Source: DATCDE01 sp038252405 (GTDB taxonomy: Bacteria > Actinomycetota > Actinomycetes > Prado026). Taken from it: a stretch of 18,088 bases of DNA. Of the stretch, positions 7,695 through 14,828 are shown in pieces; the stretch's first letter is position 1; each line of letters begins with the position of its first letter. Made by a program: the position numbers and the translations under genes. The notes beneath the pieces were generated by a model that saw nothing but the letters and a program-made list of their open reading frames with translations, did not search any database and was not told the origin of the DNA. The DNA lies in NCBI GenBank assembly GCA_038252405.1, contig JBBSAJ010000045.1, positions 1-18,088 on the forward strand, written 5' to 3'.

Positions 7695-7898
7695 TCAGGC
7701 CGGGGACGTCGACTGCGGAAAGTGCTCCACAACCGTGTCCGGGCCGGGGAAGAACAGCCCCTCGTGCCCGTCTTCCCACTTGACCAGGTAGGGCGGCGCT
7801 CCGTCCTCGCCGTGCACCTCGATGATCTGGCCGTCTCGTGGGTTCTCGCCGACATGGCGGCTCTTCACCAGGAGTCGGTCGCCCACCTCTGCGCGCAT
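7695..7898 (-). CDS. DUF1918 family small protein
   Basis: A 67-aa protein with the DUF1918 pattern: MRAEVGDRLLVK at the start, a central GQIIEV segment, and PYLVKWEDGHEGLFFPGPD at 37-55. This is a single small SH3-like beta barrel common in actinobacteria, of unknown function. The ATG at 7898 is chosen because AAGGAGGGG lies just upstream; the longer frame has no such site. A promoter with TTGACC (7967-7972) and GATGCT (7945-7950) is seen upstream on the minus strand. Confidence 0.86.
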   Translation of the reverse strand: MRAEVGDRLLVKSRHVGENPRDGQIIEVHGEDGAPPYLVKWEDGHEGLFFPGPDTVVEHFPQSTSPA

Positions 7899-7944
7899 GG
7901 TTGCCCCTCCTTGGACTCGCTCGGGCACGCACTGTGCCCTCACC

Positions 7945-7972
7945 AGCATCGTTGCTCGCCGGCCGAGGTCAA
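7945..7972 (-). promoter_or_regulatory. Putative promoter of the DUF1918 gene
   Basis: On the minus strand TTGACC (7967-7972) is a near-consensus -35 box, followed after 16 nt by GATGCT (7945-7950), which keeps the two most conserved -10 positions. It faces the DUF1918 gene and gives a leader of about 40 nt. Confidence 0.4.
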
Positions 7973-8006
7973 GGGCAGGGACCTATGACCTCCCGGTCGG
8001 AGTCCT

Positions 8007-8040
8007 TGAGATCTGTACATGAATCTGTACAGTTGATGCC
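8007..8040 (+). promoter_or_regulatory. Promoter and operator of the toxin-antitoxin pair (two TGTACA boxes)
   Basis: Two copies of the palindrome TGTACA lie at 8014-8019 and 8026-8031, exactly 12 bp centre to centre, each inside the repeated string ATCTGTACA. The second extends to the 8-bp palindrome CTGTACAG. E. coli YefM-YoeB is known to bind paired palindromes with a TGTACA core at this kind of spacing, so autoregulation is likely here. A -35-like TTGAGA (8007-8012) and a -10-like TACAGT (8028-8033, short 15-bp spacing) would start transcription at or next to the ATG at 8041. No ribosome site is visible, so the transcript may be leaderless. Confidence 0.72.
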
Positions 8041-8367
8041 ATGGCCGATACCTGGCATGCCCACACGCTCTCGGTCACCGAGGCCGCCGCCCGCGGAGTC
8101 GCTGGCCTGGTGCGGGACGCCGAGCACGGAGACGACGTCGTCGTCTCCCGGCGGGGTAAGCCCGTCGCCTGCGTGGTCAGCATGCAGCGGGTCGAGCAGC
8201 TGCGCGAGCTCGAGACCGAGCTGCGCGACATCGCCCTGGTGCTGGCCCGAGCCGCGACGGACACCGGCCGCCGCATCAGCCTGGACGGCGCCATCGAGGC
8301 GTTCGGCTTCAGCCGCGCCGAGCTCGAGGCCGAGCTCGACGCTGAGCCGGCGCCCGATCGGGCGTGA
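8041..8367 (+). CDS. Type II antitoxin, Phd/YefM family
   Basis: A 108-aa protein. Residues 8-55 fit the DNA-binding Phd/YefM fold: HTLSVTEAAARGVAGLVRDA, then DDVVVSRRGKPVACVVSMQ, the usual hairpin and strand. The rest (about 56-108) is helical and acidic, as expected of the part that wraps and neutralises a toxin; it includes RRISLDGAIEAFGFSRAELE, a pattern common at antitoxin C-termini. It should repress its own promoter through the TGTACA boxes just upstream. The stop overlaps the toxin start in GTGA (8364-8367), giving the coupled antitoxin-first order typical of type II systems. Confidence 0.88.
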   Translation: MADTWHAHTLSVTEAAARGVAGLVRDAEHGDDVVVSRRGKPVACVVSMQRVEQLRELETELRDIALVLARAATDTGRRISLDGAIEAFGFSRAELEAELDAEPAPDRA

Positions 8368-8963
8368 CCGGTCAGACTCCGGCAGAGCCCAATCGACGCC
8401 GTTCCGGCCGGCACCCCGCCGCCACAAGGGCGGTCGTCCGGCTCACCGAGCCCGCGTTCGAGGACCTGCGCGCGCTGCTGCGCCTGGACCCTCAGCTGGT
8501 CCGCCAGGCACTGAAGAAGATGCTGCTGCTCGAGCGCGACCCGCAGGCCGGAGAACCCCTGCACGGCTCACTGATCGGCTACCGCAGGCTCGTCCTCGGT
8601 GACCGAGACCGGCGCCTCATCTGGCGCGTCACCCACGACGACTCCGGCACGGTCATCGTCGACGTCGCCGAGGTGTGGGCCGTGGGCGCCCGCAGCGACG
8701 ACGAGGTCTACGACGAGATGCGCTCGCGGGTGACACTCATGACCGACTCACCGGCGACGCTAGCCCTGGCTGCGGTGATCGAGCGGCTCGGCCGTGCCAC
8801 GGCCAGCATCGAAGCCACTCCCGAACCGCAGAAGGAGTCGGTCCCCGACTGGCTCGCGGTGCGACTGGAACATCAGGCCGGACTCACCTCCGAGCAGGTG
8901 CAAGCGATGACGCCGGACGAGGCGCTCGATGTCTGGACCGAGTGGGCGTCGCGCCCACGCTGA
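8364..8963 (+). CDS. RelE/ParE-superfamily toxin with C-terminal extension
   Basis: A 199-aa protein. Residues about 23-122 fit a RelE-type toxin core: VVRLTEPAFEDLRALL, a helix with a KK pair at 51-52, GYRRLVLGDRDRRLIWRV at 72-89, then VIVDVAEVWAVGARSDDEVY at 97-116. RelE toxins cut mRNA on the ribosome or are related gyrase poisons; the basic residues of the strands suggest an RNase, but this is inference. It is about twice the usual 85-100 aa: a basic lead of about 22 residues and about 75 extra residues at the end, with a helical segment DWLAVRLEHQAGLTSEQVQ. The GTG start overlaps the antitoxin stop. The stop lies 5 bp from the convergent ppx stop. Confidence 0.82.
   Translation: MTGQTPAEPNRRRSGRHPAATRAVVRLTEPAFEDLRALLRLDPQLVRQALKKMLLLERDPQAGEPLHGSLIGYRRLVLGDRDRRLIWRVTHDDSGTVIVDVAEVWAVGARSDDEVYDEMRSRVTLMTDSPATLALAAVIERLGRATASIEATPEPQKESVPDWLAVRLEHQAGLTSEQVQAMTPDEALDVWTEWASRPR
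8942..8958. terminator. Short hairpin at the toxin/ppx convergence
   Basis: GTGGGCG (8942-8948) and CGCCCAC (8952-8958) form a 7-bp stem with loop TCG, inside the last codons of the toxin gene and 10 bp from the ppx stop. It could end transcription from one or both sides, but it may also be chance in GC-rich coding sequence. Confidence 0.3.
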
Positions 8964-8968
8964 GCGGC

Positions 8969-9907
8969 TCAGGAAACGGCGGCGCTCCAGGCGATCCCGT
9001 CCAGGATGTCGTGCTCGGAGACCAGCACCGAGGGCAGCCCGGTCCGCTCCAGGATGACCTGGAGCACCAGGGCGCCGGCCCCGATCACGTCCACCCGCCC
9101 GGGGTGCATCACCGGGACGGCGGCCCGCTCGGCCCGGGTGGCCGCCAGCAGCCACTCGGCCAGGTCGTGGACCGCTGTCGCGGCCAGCCGGTAGTGGTGG
9201 GTCACCCCGGCGTCGTAGGCCGCGATACCGGCGTCCATGGCCGCCAGAGTGGTCACCGTGCCGGCCAGCCCGACCAGCGTGCGCGCCCGGGCGAAGGGCA
9301 CCGCGGCGGCCGACCGGTCCACCGCCGTCGCAACATCCGCCCGGGCCGCGGCGATCTCGGCGAAGGACGGCGGGTCGCCGTGCAGGTGCCGCTCGGTCAT
9401 CCGCACGCACCCGACGTCCACCGAGATGGCCGCCTCTGGCACGACAGAGCCGAGCACGAACTCGGTCGAGCCCCCGCCGATGTCCACCACCAGGAACGGC
9501 CCCTCCTCGCGGCCCACCAGCTCGCGGGTGGCCCCGGCGAAGGACAGCCGGGCCTCCTCGTCCCCCGACACCACCTCGGGCTCCACGCCGAGTCGCTCGA
9601 TCACCCCGGCCACGAACTCGTCGCGGTTCTCCGCGTCCCGGGACGCCGACGTGGCCACGAACCGCAGCCGCTCCGCCCCCAACCCGGCGATCTGCGCCGC
9701 GTACCGGTCGCACGCGTCGAAGGTCCGGGCCAGCGCCGCCGGGGCCAGCCGCCCGGTGCGGTCCACGCCCTCGCCGAGCCGGACCACCTCCATGGTGCGG
9801 GCCAGGTCGACCAGCGTGCCGGCGTGCGGGTCGATGTCGGCGACGAGCAGCCGGATCGAGTTGGTGCCGCAGTCGATCGCCGCGACCCGGCGCCCTACCC
9901 GACGCAC
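8969..9907 (-). CDS. Exopolyphosphatase / pppGpp phosphohydrolase (Ppx/GppA family)
   Basis: A 312-aa member of the Ppx/GppA branch of the ASKHA ATPase fold, which removes phosphate from polyphosphate or from pppGpp. The first phosphate loop IDCGTNSIRLL lies at 11-21, the catalytic-acid region VVSGDEEARLSF at 112-123, and the second loop DIGGGSTE at 142-149. The length is that of the short actinobacterial form (compare Mycobacterium Rv1026) without the extra C-terminal domain of E. coli Ppx. The GTG at 9907 has GGGAGG upstream at proper spacing and overlaps the end of the DUF501 gene by 13 bp. It is the last gene of the eno operon. Confidence 0.92.
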   Translation of the reverse strand: MRRVGRRVAAIDCGTNSIRLLVADIDPHAGTLVDLARTMEVVRLGEGVDRTGRLAPAALARTFDACDRYAAQIAGLGAERLRFVATSASRDAENRDEFVAGVIERLGVEPEVVSGDEEARLSFAGATRELVGREEGPFLVVDIGGGSTEFVLGSVVPEAAISVDVGCVRMTERHLHGDPPSFAEIAAARADVATAVDRSAAAVPFARARTLVGLAGTVTTLAAMDAGIAAYDAGVTHHYRLAATAVHDLAEWLLAATRAERAAVPVMHPGRVDVIGAGALVLQVILERTGLPSVLVSEHDILDGIAWSAAVS

Positions 9908-10383
9908 GGCCCGGCCTCCCACCAGTGCGGCAGCAGCGCCAGCGCCTCGTCGCCCAGCGGGTTCACGCCCGGCCCGGCGGCCAGGGCGTGCGCGACCAGC
10001 ACGTGCAGGCACTTGACCCGGTCCGGCATGCCGCCGGCCGAGATCCCCGCCAGCTCCGGCACCTCCGCGAGACGCGACCGCTCCGCCACGTACGCCAGGT
10101 GCGCGGCCCGGTACTCCTCAGCCAGCTCGGGCTCGGTCTCCAGCCGCGACTGCATCTCCCGCATGACTCCCTGCGACTCCAGGGTGCTCACCGCGCCGGT
10201 GGCCCGCGGGCAGGTCAGGTAGTACAGCGTCGGGAACGGCGTCCCGTCGGGCAGCCGAGGCTCGGTCTCGACGACGTCCGGCTGCCCGCACGGGCAGCGG
10301 CGCGCGACCCGGCGCAGCCCCCGCGGCGGCCGCCCGAGCTGGGCCTCGATCGCCGCGACATCCGCGGGGGAGACGGGGCTCAC
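9895..10383 (-). CDS. DUF501 domain protein
   Basis: A 162-aa conserved actinobacterial protein of unknown function. Cysteines at 30, 32 and 58 (RRCPCGQP and LTCPRA) with the later MPDRVKCLH at 119-127 could bind a metal. The start helix DVAAIEAQLGRPPRG and the motif PFPTLYYLTCP are typical of the DUF501 family. The GTG start overlaps the TGA of the ftsB-like gene in GTGA (10380-10383), and its end overlaps the ppx start, so the three are made from one coupled message. It is the equivalent of Mycobacterium Rv1025 by position. Confidence 0.9.
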   Translation of the reverse strand: MSPVSPADVAAIEAQLGRPPRGLRRVARRCPCGQPDVVETEPRLPDGTPFPTLYYLTCPRATGAVSTLESQGVMREMQSRLETEPELAEEYRAAHLAYVAERSRLAEVPELAGISAGGMPDRVKCLHVLVAHALAAGPGVNPLGDEALALLPHWWEAGPCVG

Positions 10384-10907
10384 GGCTTGGACGGCGGCGC
10401 GTCCGCGGCCTTCACGGTGTCCCACAGGTTGCTGAACCAGGCCTTCGGCGGCGGCCCCTGAGTGGGCGCGTCCTTCTGGGTGGGCTGCGGCGTGCCGAGC
10501 ACCACGTAGCCGGTCTCCCCCGGCAGCACGAAGTGCAGCCGGTCCCGCGCCTGGGCCTCCACGTACGCCGGGTCGGCCCAGCGTTTCTTCAGCGCCTCGA
10601 GGGAGTCCACCCGGGCCTGGGTCTGCGTCGCCTGGGTGCGCAGTTGGTCCAGCTGGGCCTGCTGCCGCACGAACTCGCGCACCGGCCAGGCGAACGAGAC
10701 CACGAGCAGGGCGAGCACCAGGAACAGCATCGCGGCCCGCCCGGTCAGCTTCGGCTTGGGCGGCGCGGGGTCATCGCTCGGACGGCGGACCTCCGGACGG
10801 TCCCGCCGTCCGGCCGCGGCCACCCGCGGGGAGGCGCCCGGACGGGACGCCGTGGAACGCGTTCGCCCACCCGAGGGTCGGGTGGGCGAGGTGCCGCGCG
10901 CTGCCAT
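10380..10907 (-). CDS. FtsB/DivIC-family septum formation initiator
   Basis: A 175-aa bitopic membrane protein of the divisome. It has a long basic, Pro/Arg/Ser-rich disordered cytoplasmic part (1-56), one membrane segment at about 57-76, a coiled coil at about 78-110 (REFVRQQAQLDQLRTQATQT), and the family motif YVEAQARDRLHFVLPGETGYVV at 115-136 (given here in parts: YVEAQARDRLHF, then LPGETGYVV). A Pro/Gln-rich tail follows. FtsB-type proteins hold FtsL and FtsQ together in the septal wall synthesis complex. The ATG at 10907 has GGGGAG just upstream and lies 12 nt behind the eno stop. A strong hairpin lies in codons 6-15. Confidence 0.9.
   Translation of the reverse strand: MAARGTSPTRPSGGRTRSTASRPGASPRVAAAGRRDRPEVRRPSDDPAPPKPKLTGRAAMLFLVLALLVVSFAWPVREFVRQQAQLDQLRTQATQTQARVDSLEALKKRWADPAYVEAQARDRLHFVLPGETGYVVLGTPQPTQKDAPTQGPPPKAWFSNLWDTVKAADAPPSKP
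10863..10889 (-). promoter_or_regulatory. Hairpin inside the first codons of the ftsB-like gene
   Basis: TCGCCCACCCG (10863-10873) and CGGGTGGGCGA (10879-10889) pair perfectly over 11 bp with a 5-nt loop. On the minus-strand message this lies 18 nt after the ftsB start codon and about 30 nt after the eno stop. It could reduce read-through from eno, slow ribosomes, or protect the eno mRNA end. Confidence 0.45.
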
Positions 10908-10919
10908 GCTCCCCAGGAT

Positions 10920-12197
10920 CTACGAGGTGAACCTCGGAAACGCGGAGCGACCCGCGTAACGTGCCGCGTCGTCCAGCTCCTCCTCGATGCGCATGAGCTG
11001 GTTGTACTTGGCCACCCGCTCGCTGCGGGCCGGGGCGCCGGACTTGATCTGCCCGGCGTCCGTGGCGACGACCAGGTCGGCGATGGTGGTGTCCTCGGTC
11101 TCGCCCGAGCGGTGGCTGAACATGCAGCGCAGGCCGTTGCGGTGAGCCAGCGTGACGGCGTCCAGGGTCTCGGTGAGCGTGCCGATCTGGTTGACCTTCA
11201 CCAGCAGCGCGTTCGCGGACTTCTCGTCGATGCCGCGCTGCAGCCGCACCGGGTTGGTGACGAACAGGTCGTCGCCGACGACCTGCACCCGCTCGCCCAG
11301 GGCTGCGGTGAGGGCCTGCCAGCCGTTCCAGTCCTCCTCGGCCAGCGGGTCCTCGAGGGAGACCAGCGGGTACGCGCCGACCAGGCCGGCGTAGTACTCG
11401 GTCATCTGCTCGGCGGTCTTCTCGGCACCTTCGAAGCGGTAGTAGCCGTTGACGAAGAACTCGTTGGACGCCGAGTCGATCGCGACGGCGACGTCGTCCC
11501 CGGGGCGCAGGCCGGCCTTCTCGATGGCTTCGAGGATCGCGTCGAGCGCGGCCCGGTTGCTGTCGAGGTTGGGGGCGAAGCCGCCCTCGTCGCCCAGCCC
11601 GGTGGCCAGGCCCTTGGCCTTGAGCACCGACTTCAGCGCGTGGTAGGTCTCCGCGCCCCAGCGCAGCGCCTCGGCGAAGGTCGACGCGCCGATCGGCGCG
11701 ACCATGAACTCCTGGATGTCGACATTGCTGTCGGCGTGCGCGCCGCCGTTGATGATGTTCATGAACGGCACCGGCAGCAGGTGCGCGTTGGGCCCGCCGA
11801 CGTAGCGGAACAGGGGCAGGTCGGCCGAGTCGGCCGCTGCGCGGGCCACCGCCAGCGACACCCCGAGGATCGCGTTCGCGCCGAGCCTGGACTTGTCGGG
11901 GGTGCCGTCGAGGTCGATGAGCGTCTGGTCCACCAGCCGCTGCTCGGACGCCTCGTAGCCGAGCAGCTCGGGACCGATCTCGTCGATGACGGCGAGTACC
12001 GCCTTGCCGACGCCCTTGCCGCCGTACCGGGCGTCGCCGTCGCGCAGCTCGACCGCCTCGAAGGCTCCGGTGGAGGCACCGGAGGGGACGGCGGCGCGGG
12101 CGATGGTGCCGTCGTCGAGGGCGACCTCGACCTCGACGGTGGGGTTGCCGCGCGAGTCCAGGATCTCGCGGGCGCCGACGGCCTCGATGCTTGCCAC
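10920..12197 (-). CDS. eno: Enolase (phosphopyruvate hydratase)
   Basis: A 425-aa glycolytic enzyme converting 2-phosphoglycerate to phosphoenolpyruvate. All active-site residues are in place: Glu204 in GDEGGFAPN, metal ligands Asp241, Glu282 and Asp309, general base Lys334 in the signature LLVKVNQIGTLTET (331-344), His362 in SHRSGETEDT, and Lys385. The N-terminal SRGNPTVE (15-22) and SGASTG (39-44) loops are also present. The GTG start at 12197 is preceded by AAGGAG about 8 nt upstream. It heads the eno - ftsB - DUF501 - ppx operon, the known actinobacterial order. Confidence 0.98.
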   Translation of the reverse strand: MASIEAVGAREILDSRGNPTVEVEVALDDGTIARAAVPSGASTGAFEAVELRDGDARYGGKGVGKAVLAVIDEIGPELLGYEASEQRLVDQTLIDLDGTPDKSRLGANAILGVSLAVARAAADSADLPLFRYVGGPNAHLLPVPFMNIINGGAHADSNVDIQEFMVAPIGASTFAEALRWGAETYHALKSVLKAKGLATGLGDEGGFAPNLDSNRAALDAILEAIEKAGLRPGDDVAVAIDSASNEFFVNGYYRFEGAEKTAEQMTEYYAGLVGAYPLVSLEDPLAEEDWNGWQALTAALGERVQVVGDDLFVTNPVRLQRGIDEKSANALLVKVNQIGTLTETLDAVTLAHRNGLRCMFSHRSGETEDTTIADLVVATDAGQIKSGAPARSERVAKYNQLMRIEEELDDAARYAGRSAFPRFTS

Positions 12198-12245
12198 GGT
12201 GGGCTCCTTCGCGCTTGGTGCGGACGCCGGAGGGCGACTAGTCCG

Positions 12246-12275
12246 ACCCTATCGAGATCGTCCGGGCATGCGTCA
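12246..12275 (-). promoter_or_regulatory. Putative promoter of eno
   Basis: On the minus strand TGACGC (12270-12275) is followed after 18 nt by TAGGGT (12246-12251), a good actinobacterial -10 box. The predicted start gives a leader of about 45 nt. The terminator of the upstream gene ends just before it, so eno needs its own promoter here. Confidence 0.45.
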
Positions 12276-12300
12276 GGGGGGCCAACGGAGTCCCACGACG

Positions 12301-12338
12301 ACGATCGGGCCGGGACCCTGGGGTCCCGGCCCGATCGT
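12301..12338 (-). terminator. Strong terminator hairpin after the cell-wall-binding protein gene
   Basis: ACGATCGGGCCGGGACC (12301-12317) pairs perfectly with GGTCCCGGCCCGATCGT (12322-12338), a 17-bp stem with a 4-nt loop. It lies about 35 nt after the stop of the minus-strand gene at 12374 and ahead of the eno promoter. No T tract follows. Confidence 0.85.
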
Positions 12339-12373
12339 TACGTGCAGCTAGCTCACTGCAAGACAGTCACCTG

Positions 12374-14710
12374 TCAGGCAGCTGCGACGTTCGCCGCATC
12401 GAGCGCTGCCTGCGACACAGCGCCACCGAGCCCGAAGGCGATCACGGTATCGATCTGCGTCGCGTTGGCCGTCAGCCACGTCCCCGTGGCAGCCGACAGG
12501 CTGGCCGTGGTCGTGAGCAGGATCGGCGACTGGTCGTACCCAGCCAACGTGCCGCCCGCAAGAGCGTCCGGGAACAACTGGCCGGTAGCCAGGTAGGCCG
12601 TCTGCCCGGTGAAGCCGAGCCCACCGTCGTAGGTACCCGTCGTCGAGGCCGTGGGCGAACCCGCGTACTCGAAGTCGGCAATGGCGGTCGCAGTTTCGTA
12701 ACGGTCAGCGCCGGCCAGGCGGATGGTCGTCAGGCCGAGGCCCTGAAGGGCGGTCTCGACCGTCGAGGAGACGGCTCCCGTGCCGCCCACGATGATCACC
12801 TGCTGGATGCCCAGCGCGTTGATCGTCGAAACGGCGGACGGGCTGAGCGAACCACTGGTGGTGAGGATCAGCGGAAGCGGCCCACCCGTGGTGTTGTTGG
12901 CACCCGCGACCACCATGGGGCCAGCCGCCAGAGCGTCCGGGTAGTTCTCGCCGCTCGCCACGACCGCGGTGAGCTTCGAGGACTGGCCGAACTTGGTCTG
13001 CACGCGACCGACCGGGTTGCCACCGAGAGCCGCAGCGGTCTGGTTGACCGCGTTAGCCGTCGCGTACCGGTCAGCGCCACCGATCCGGATCACCTGCAGG
13101 TTGCCCTGACCAGTGGTCACGGTTCCGCCACACTCGTACTGCTTGGTGTTGCGCAGAATGTTCACCACGCTCTCGCTGATGGCACCAGTGCCACCGATCA
13201 CGTAGACGGTCTGCGCGCCGAGCTGCCGGATCGCGTCCGCGGTAGCAGCCGGAAGCGAGTTCTGCGCGGTCAGCAGGATGCTGCCACCGAAGCGGGAGGC
13301 CAGGTAGTTGGCCGCCAGAGCGTCGGGGAAGTTCTGCCCGCTCGCCAGCACGATGCTGGTGTTGCAACCGTTGTACGCCGCGATCTTCGCTGCGGTCTGG
13401 TAACGGTCCAGGCCACCGATCCGCTTGGACGTGTCAGCGGCGGTGAAGTTGGCGACGAGCGCCGGAGCCGCGATGTCGGCCTGGAAAGCCCCCGCGATCG
13501 CAGCGAGGTTGCCAGGCAGCGGTGCAGGCACACCCGTCACTGCGGGCCCTGGCGGCGTGGCCAGCCACTGACCGACGGAGCCGCCAGCCAGCGTGTAGGT
13601 CAACGAGCCCTGGGTGCCCGTGGAAGCCCGCAGACCCTTGATCGTGATCGCGAGTGCCTTGGTGTTGTCAACGGTCCCACCGACCGTGAAGGTCACGGTG
13701 CTCACGGTGACAGAGTTGAAGGTAACCGTTTCAAGGCTGCCGTTGCCGGACGCGGTAACCGTCGGCGCTGGAAGGGCGGTGTCGAAGTTCGCCCCGTTCA
13801 GCGTCAGCGTGTAGGTCCCTGCCTGAAGAGCGTAGGGCACGGTCTCGCCGATGGTGAAGTCACCGAGGCTCTGAATCGTGCCATCGGCGAGCAGGTTGCC
13901 GTTCGTCGCACCGAACGTGACCGGCGCCACGAAGGCGTTGACCGTGTAGGTGCTGATCGTTGCATCGAAGCCGGGCGTTGTGGGGTCATCGGCCAAGTTG
14001 CCGCCGAAAAGCGGAGACCTGCTGGACGCCGAGGAGCCCGGGGTGCCGTTGAAGGCGAACGGGACAACCTCGATCTGGCCCGGAGCCACTGCCGATCCGA
14101 GGGTGTACTTGATGTTGCTGATCGTGACCAGCCACTTGTTCGTCGGGTCGCCGCCCGCCTGGACGCCATTGATCGAGAGCCGGGCGATGTCGGTGCCCAG
14201 CCCGGTGCAACGCGTCGAACTGGTCAGCGCGACATTGAAAACCGGCGGGGTCGTCGCCACCGGTGCCACGGTCGCGGCAGCCAAAGCTGGCTGCGGCGCG
14301 GTCGCCGTCAGAACCGCTGCGGGAGCCTTGGGCACGGCGTCAACGGTGACGGTCGGCGCCGAGCTGAATCCGAGGGCGTGTGCGCTGTCGGCGCAGATGT
14401 CACCGGGGACGTTCCCCGCGGCGAGGCCACGGTCGAACAGCGTGAGGTCGATGGTGTCGTTGTTCTTGAACGTGTTGGGAATGAGCAGCTGGATCGACCC
14501 GGCCGCCTGTGCTGACTTCCCCGAGTAGACCAGCGTTGCGCCGTTGGTCGGGGCAGCTGTTGGACTTGTGTCGACGAGACCGATCTGGCCACCCGTCGCA
14601 GCCCAGTCGGCTAGGGCGGGCCCAGCGGTCAGCGACAATCCGCCAACGACCACCGCAGCGGCCAACCCACCGATTCCGACTCGGCGCAACCTGTTGGTTG
14701 CTGTACTCAC
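12374..14710 (-). CDS. Secreted protein with three cell-wall-binding type 2 repeats
   Basis: A 778-aa exported protein. It has a basic start (TNRLRR), a hydrophobic core (VGIGGLAAAVVVGGLSL) and a likely signal peptidase site after ALA at 34. Residues about 35-425 are Thr/Ala/Gly/Val-rich beta-type sequence that I do not recognise, with an Ig-like stretch near 260-375. Residues about 428-778 hold three CW_binding_2 repeats, each with RxGGxDRY or RLAGADRY (430-437, 542-549, 664-671), then FPDALA or YPDALA (461-466, 590-595, 713-718) and VIGGTGA-type motifs; the third ends in a degenerate IAFGLGGAVS. Such modules bind wall polymers. GTG at 14710 is chosen over ATG at 14722 because GGAGG (14716-14720) lies 5 nt before it. 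Base use is less GC-biased than in its neighbours. Confidence 0.9.
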   Translation of the reverse strand: MSTATNRLRRVGIGGLAAAVVVGGLSLTAGPALADWAATGGQIGLVDTSPTAAPTNGATLVYSGKSAQAAGSIQLLIPNTFKNNDTIDLTLFDRGLAAGNVPGDICADSAHALGFSSAPTVTVDAVPKAPAAVLTATAPQPALAAATVAPVATTPPVFNVALTSSTRCTGLGTDIARLSINGVQAGGDPTNKWLVTISNIKYTLGSAVAPGQIEVVPFAFNGTPGSSASSRSPLFGGNLADDPTTPGFDATISTYTVNAFVAPVTFGATNGNLLADGTIQSLGDFTIGETVPYALQAGTYTLTLNGANFDTALPAPTVTASGNGSLETVTFNSVTVSTVTFTVGGTVDNTKALAITIKGLRASTGTQGSLTYTLAGGSVGQWLATPPGPAVTGVPAPLPGNLAAIAGAFQADIAAPALVANFTAADTSKRIGGLDRYQTAAKIAAYNGCNTSIVLASGQNFPDALAANYLASRFGGSILLTAQNSLPAATADAIRQLGAQTVYVIGGTGAISESVVNILRNTKQYECGGTVTTGQGNLQVIRIGGADRYATANAVNQTAAALGGNPVGRVQTKFGQSSKLTAVVASGENYPDALAAGPMVVAGANNTTGGPLPLILTTSGSLSPSAVSTINALGIQQVIIVGGTGAVSSTVETALQGLGLTTIRLAGADRYETATAIADFEYAGSPTASTTGTYDGGLGFTGQTAYLATGQLFPDALAGGTLAGYDQSPILLTTTASLSAATGTWLTANATQIDTVIAFGLGGAVSQAALDAANVAAA

Positions 14711-14743
14711 TAGTGCCTCCATGTAGAACATGTCGTTGTAGGT

Positions 14744-14757
14744 GGGGAACCTTCCCC
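14744..14757 (-). promoter_or_regulatory. Leader hairpin before the cell-wall-binding protein gene
   Basis: GGGGAA (14744-14749) and TTCCCC (14752-14757) form a perfect 6-bp inverted repeat with a 2-nt centre, about 34 nt before the GTG start in the predicted leader. A second small stem (GCCC/GGGC) lies just upstream. No known riboswitch consensus was recognised. Confidence 0.3.
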
Positions 14758-14828
14758 GGTGGTCAGCCCGTGGTGGGCCTCCCTGCAGCCGGATCCTCGT
14801 GCACACCACTCGCACCCAACTGCGCCGA

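Noticed and set aside
10533..12596. Long plus-strand open frame (687 codons) opposite eno and ftsB
   Set aside because: Antisense shadow of enolase and the ftsB-like gene; composition is Arg/Gly/His-rich and no family pattern is seen.
14711..14822. c-di-AMP (ydaO-type) or other known riboswitch in the leader of the wall-binding protein gene
   Set aside because: I could not match any conserved riboswitch core; only simple hairpins are visible.
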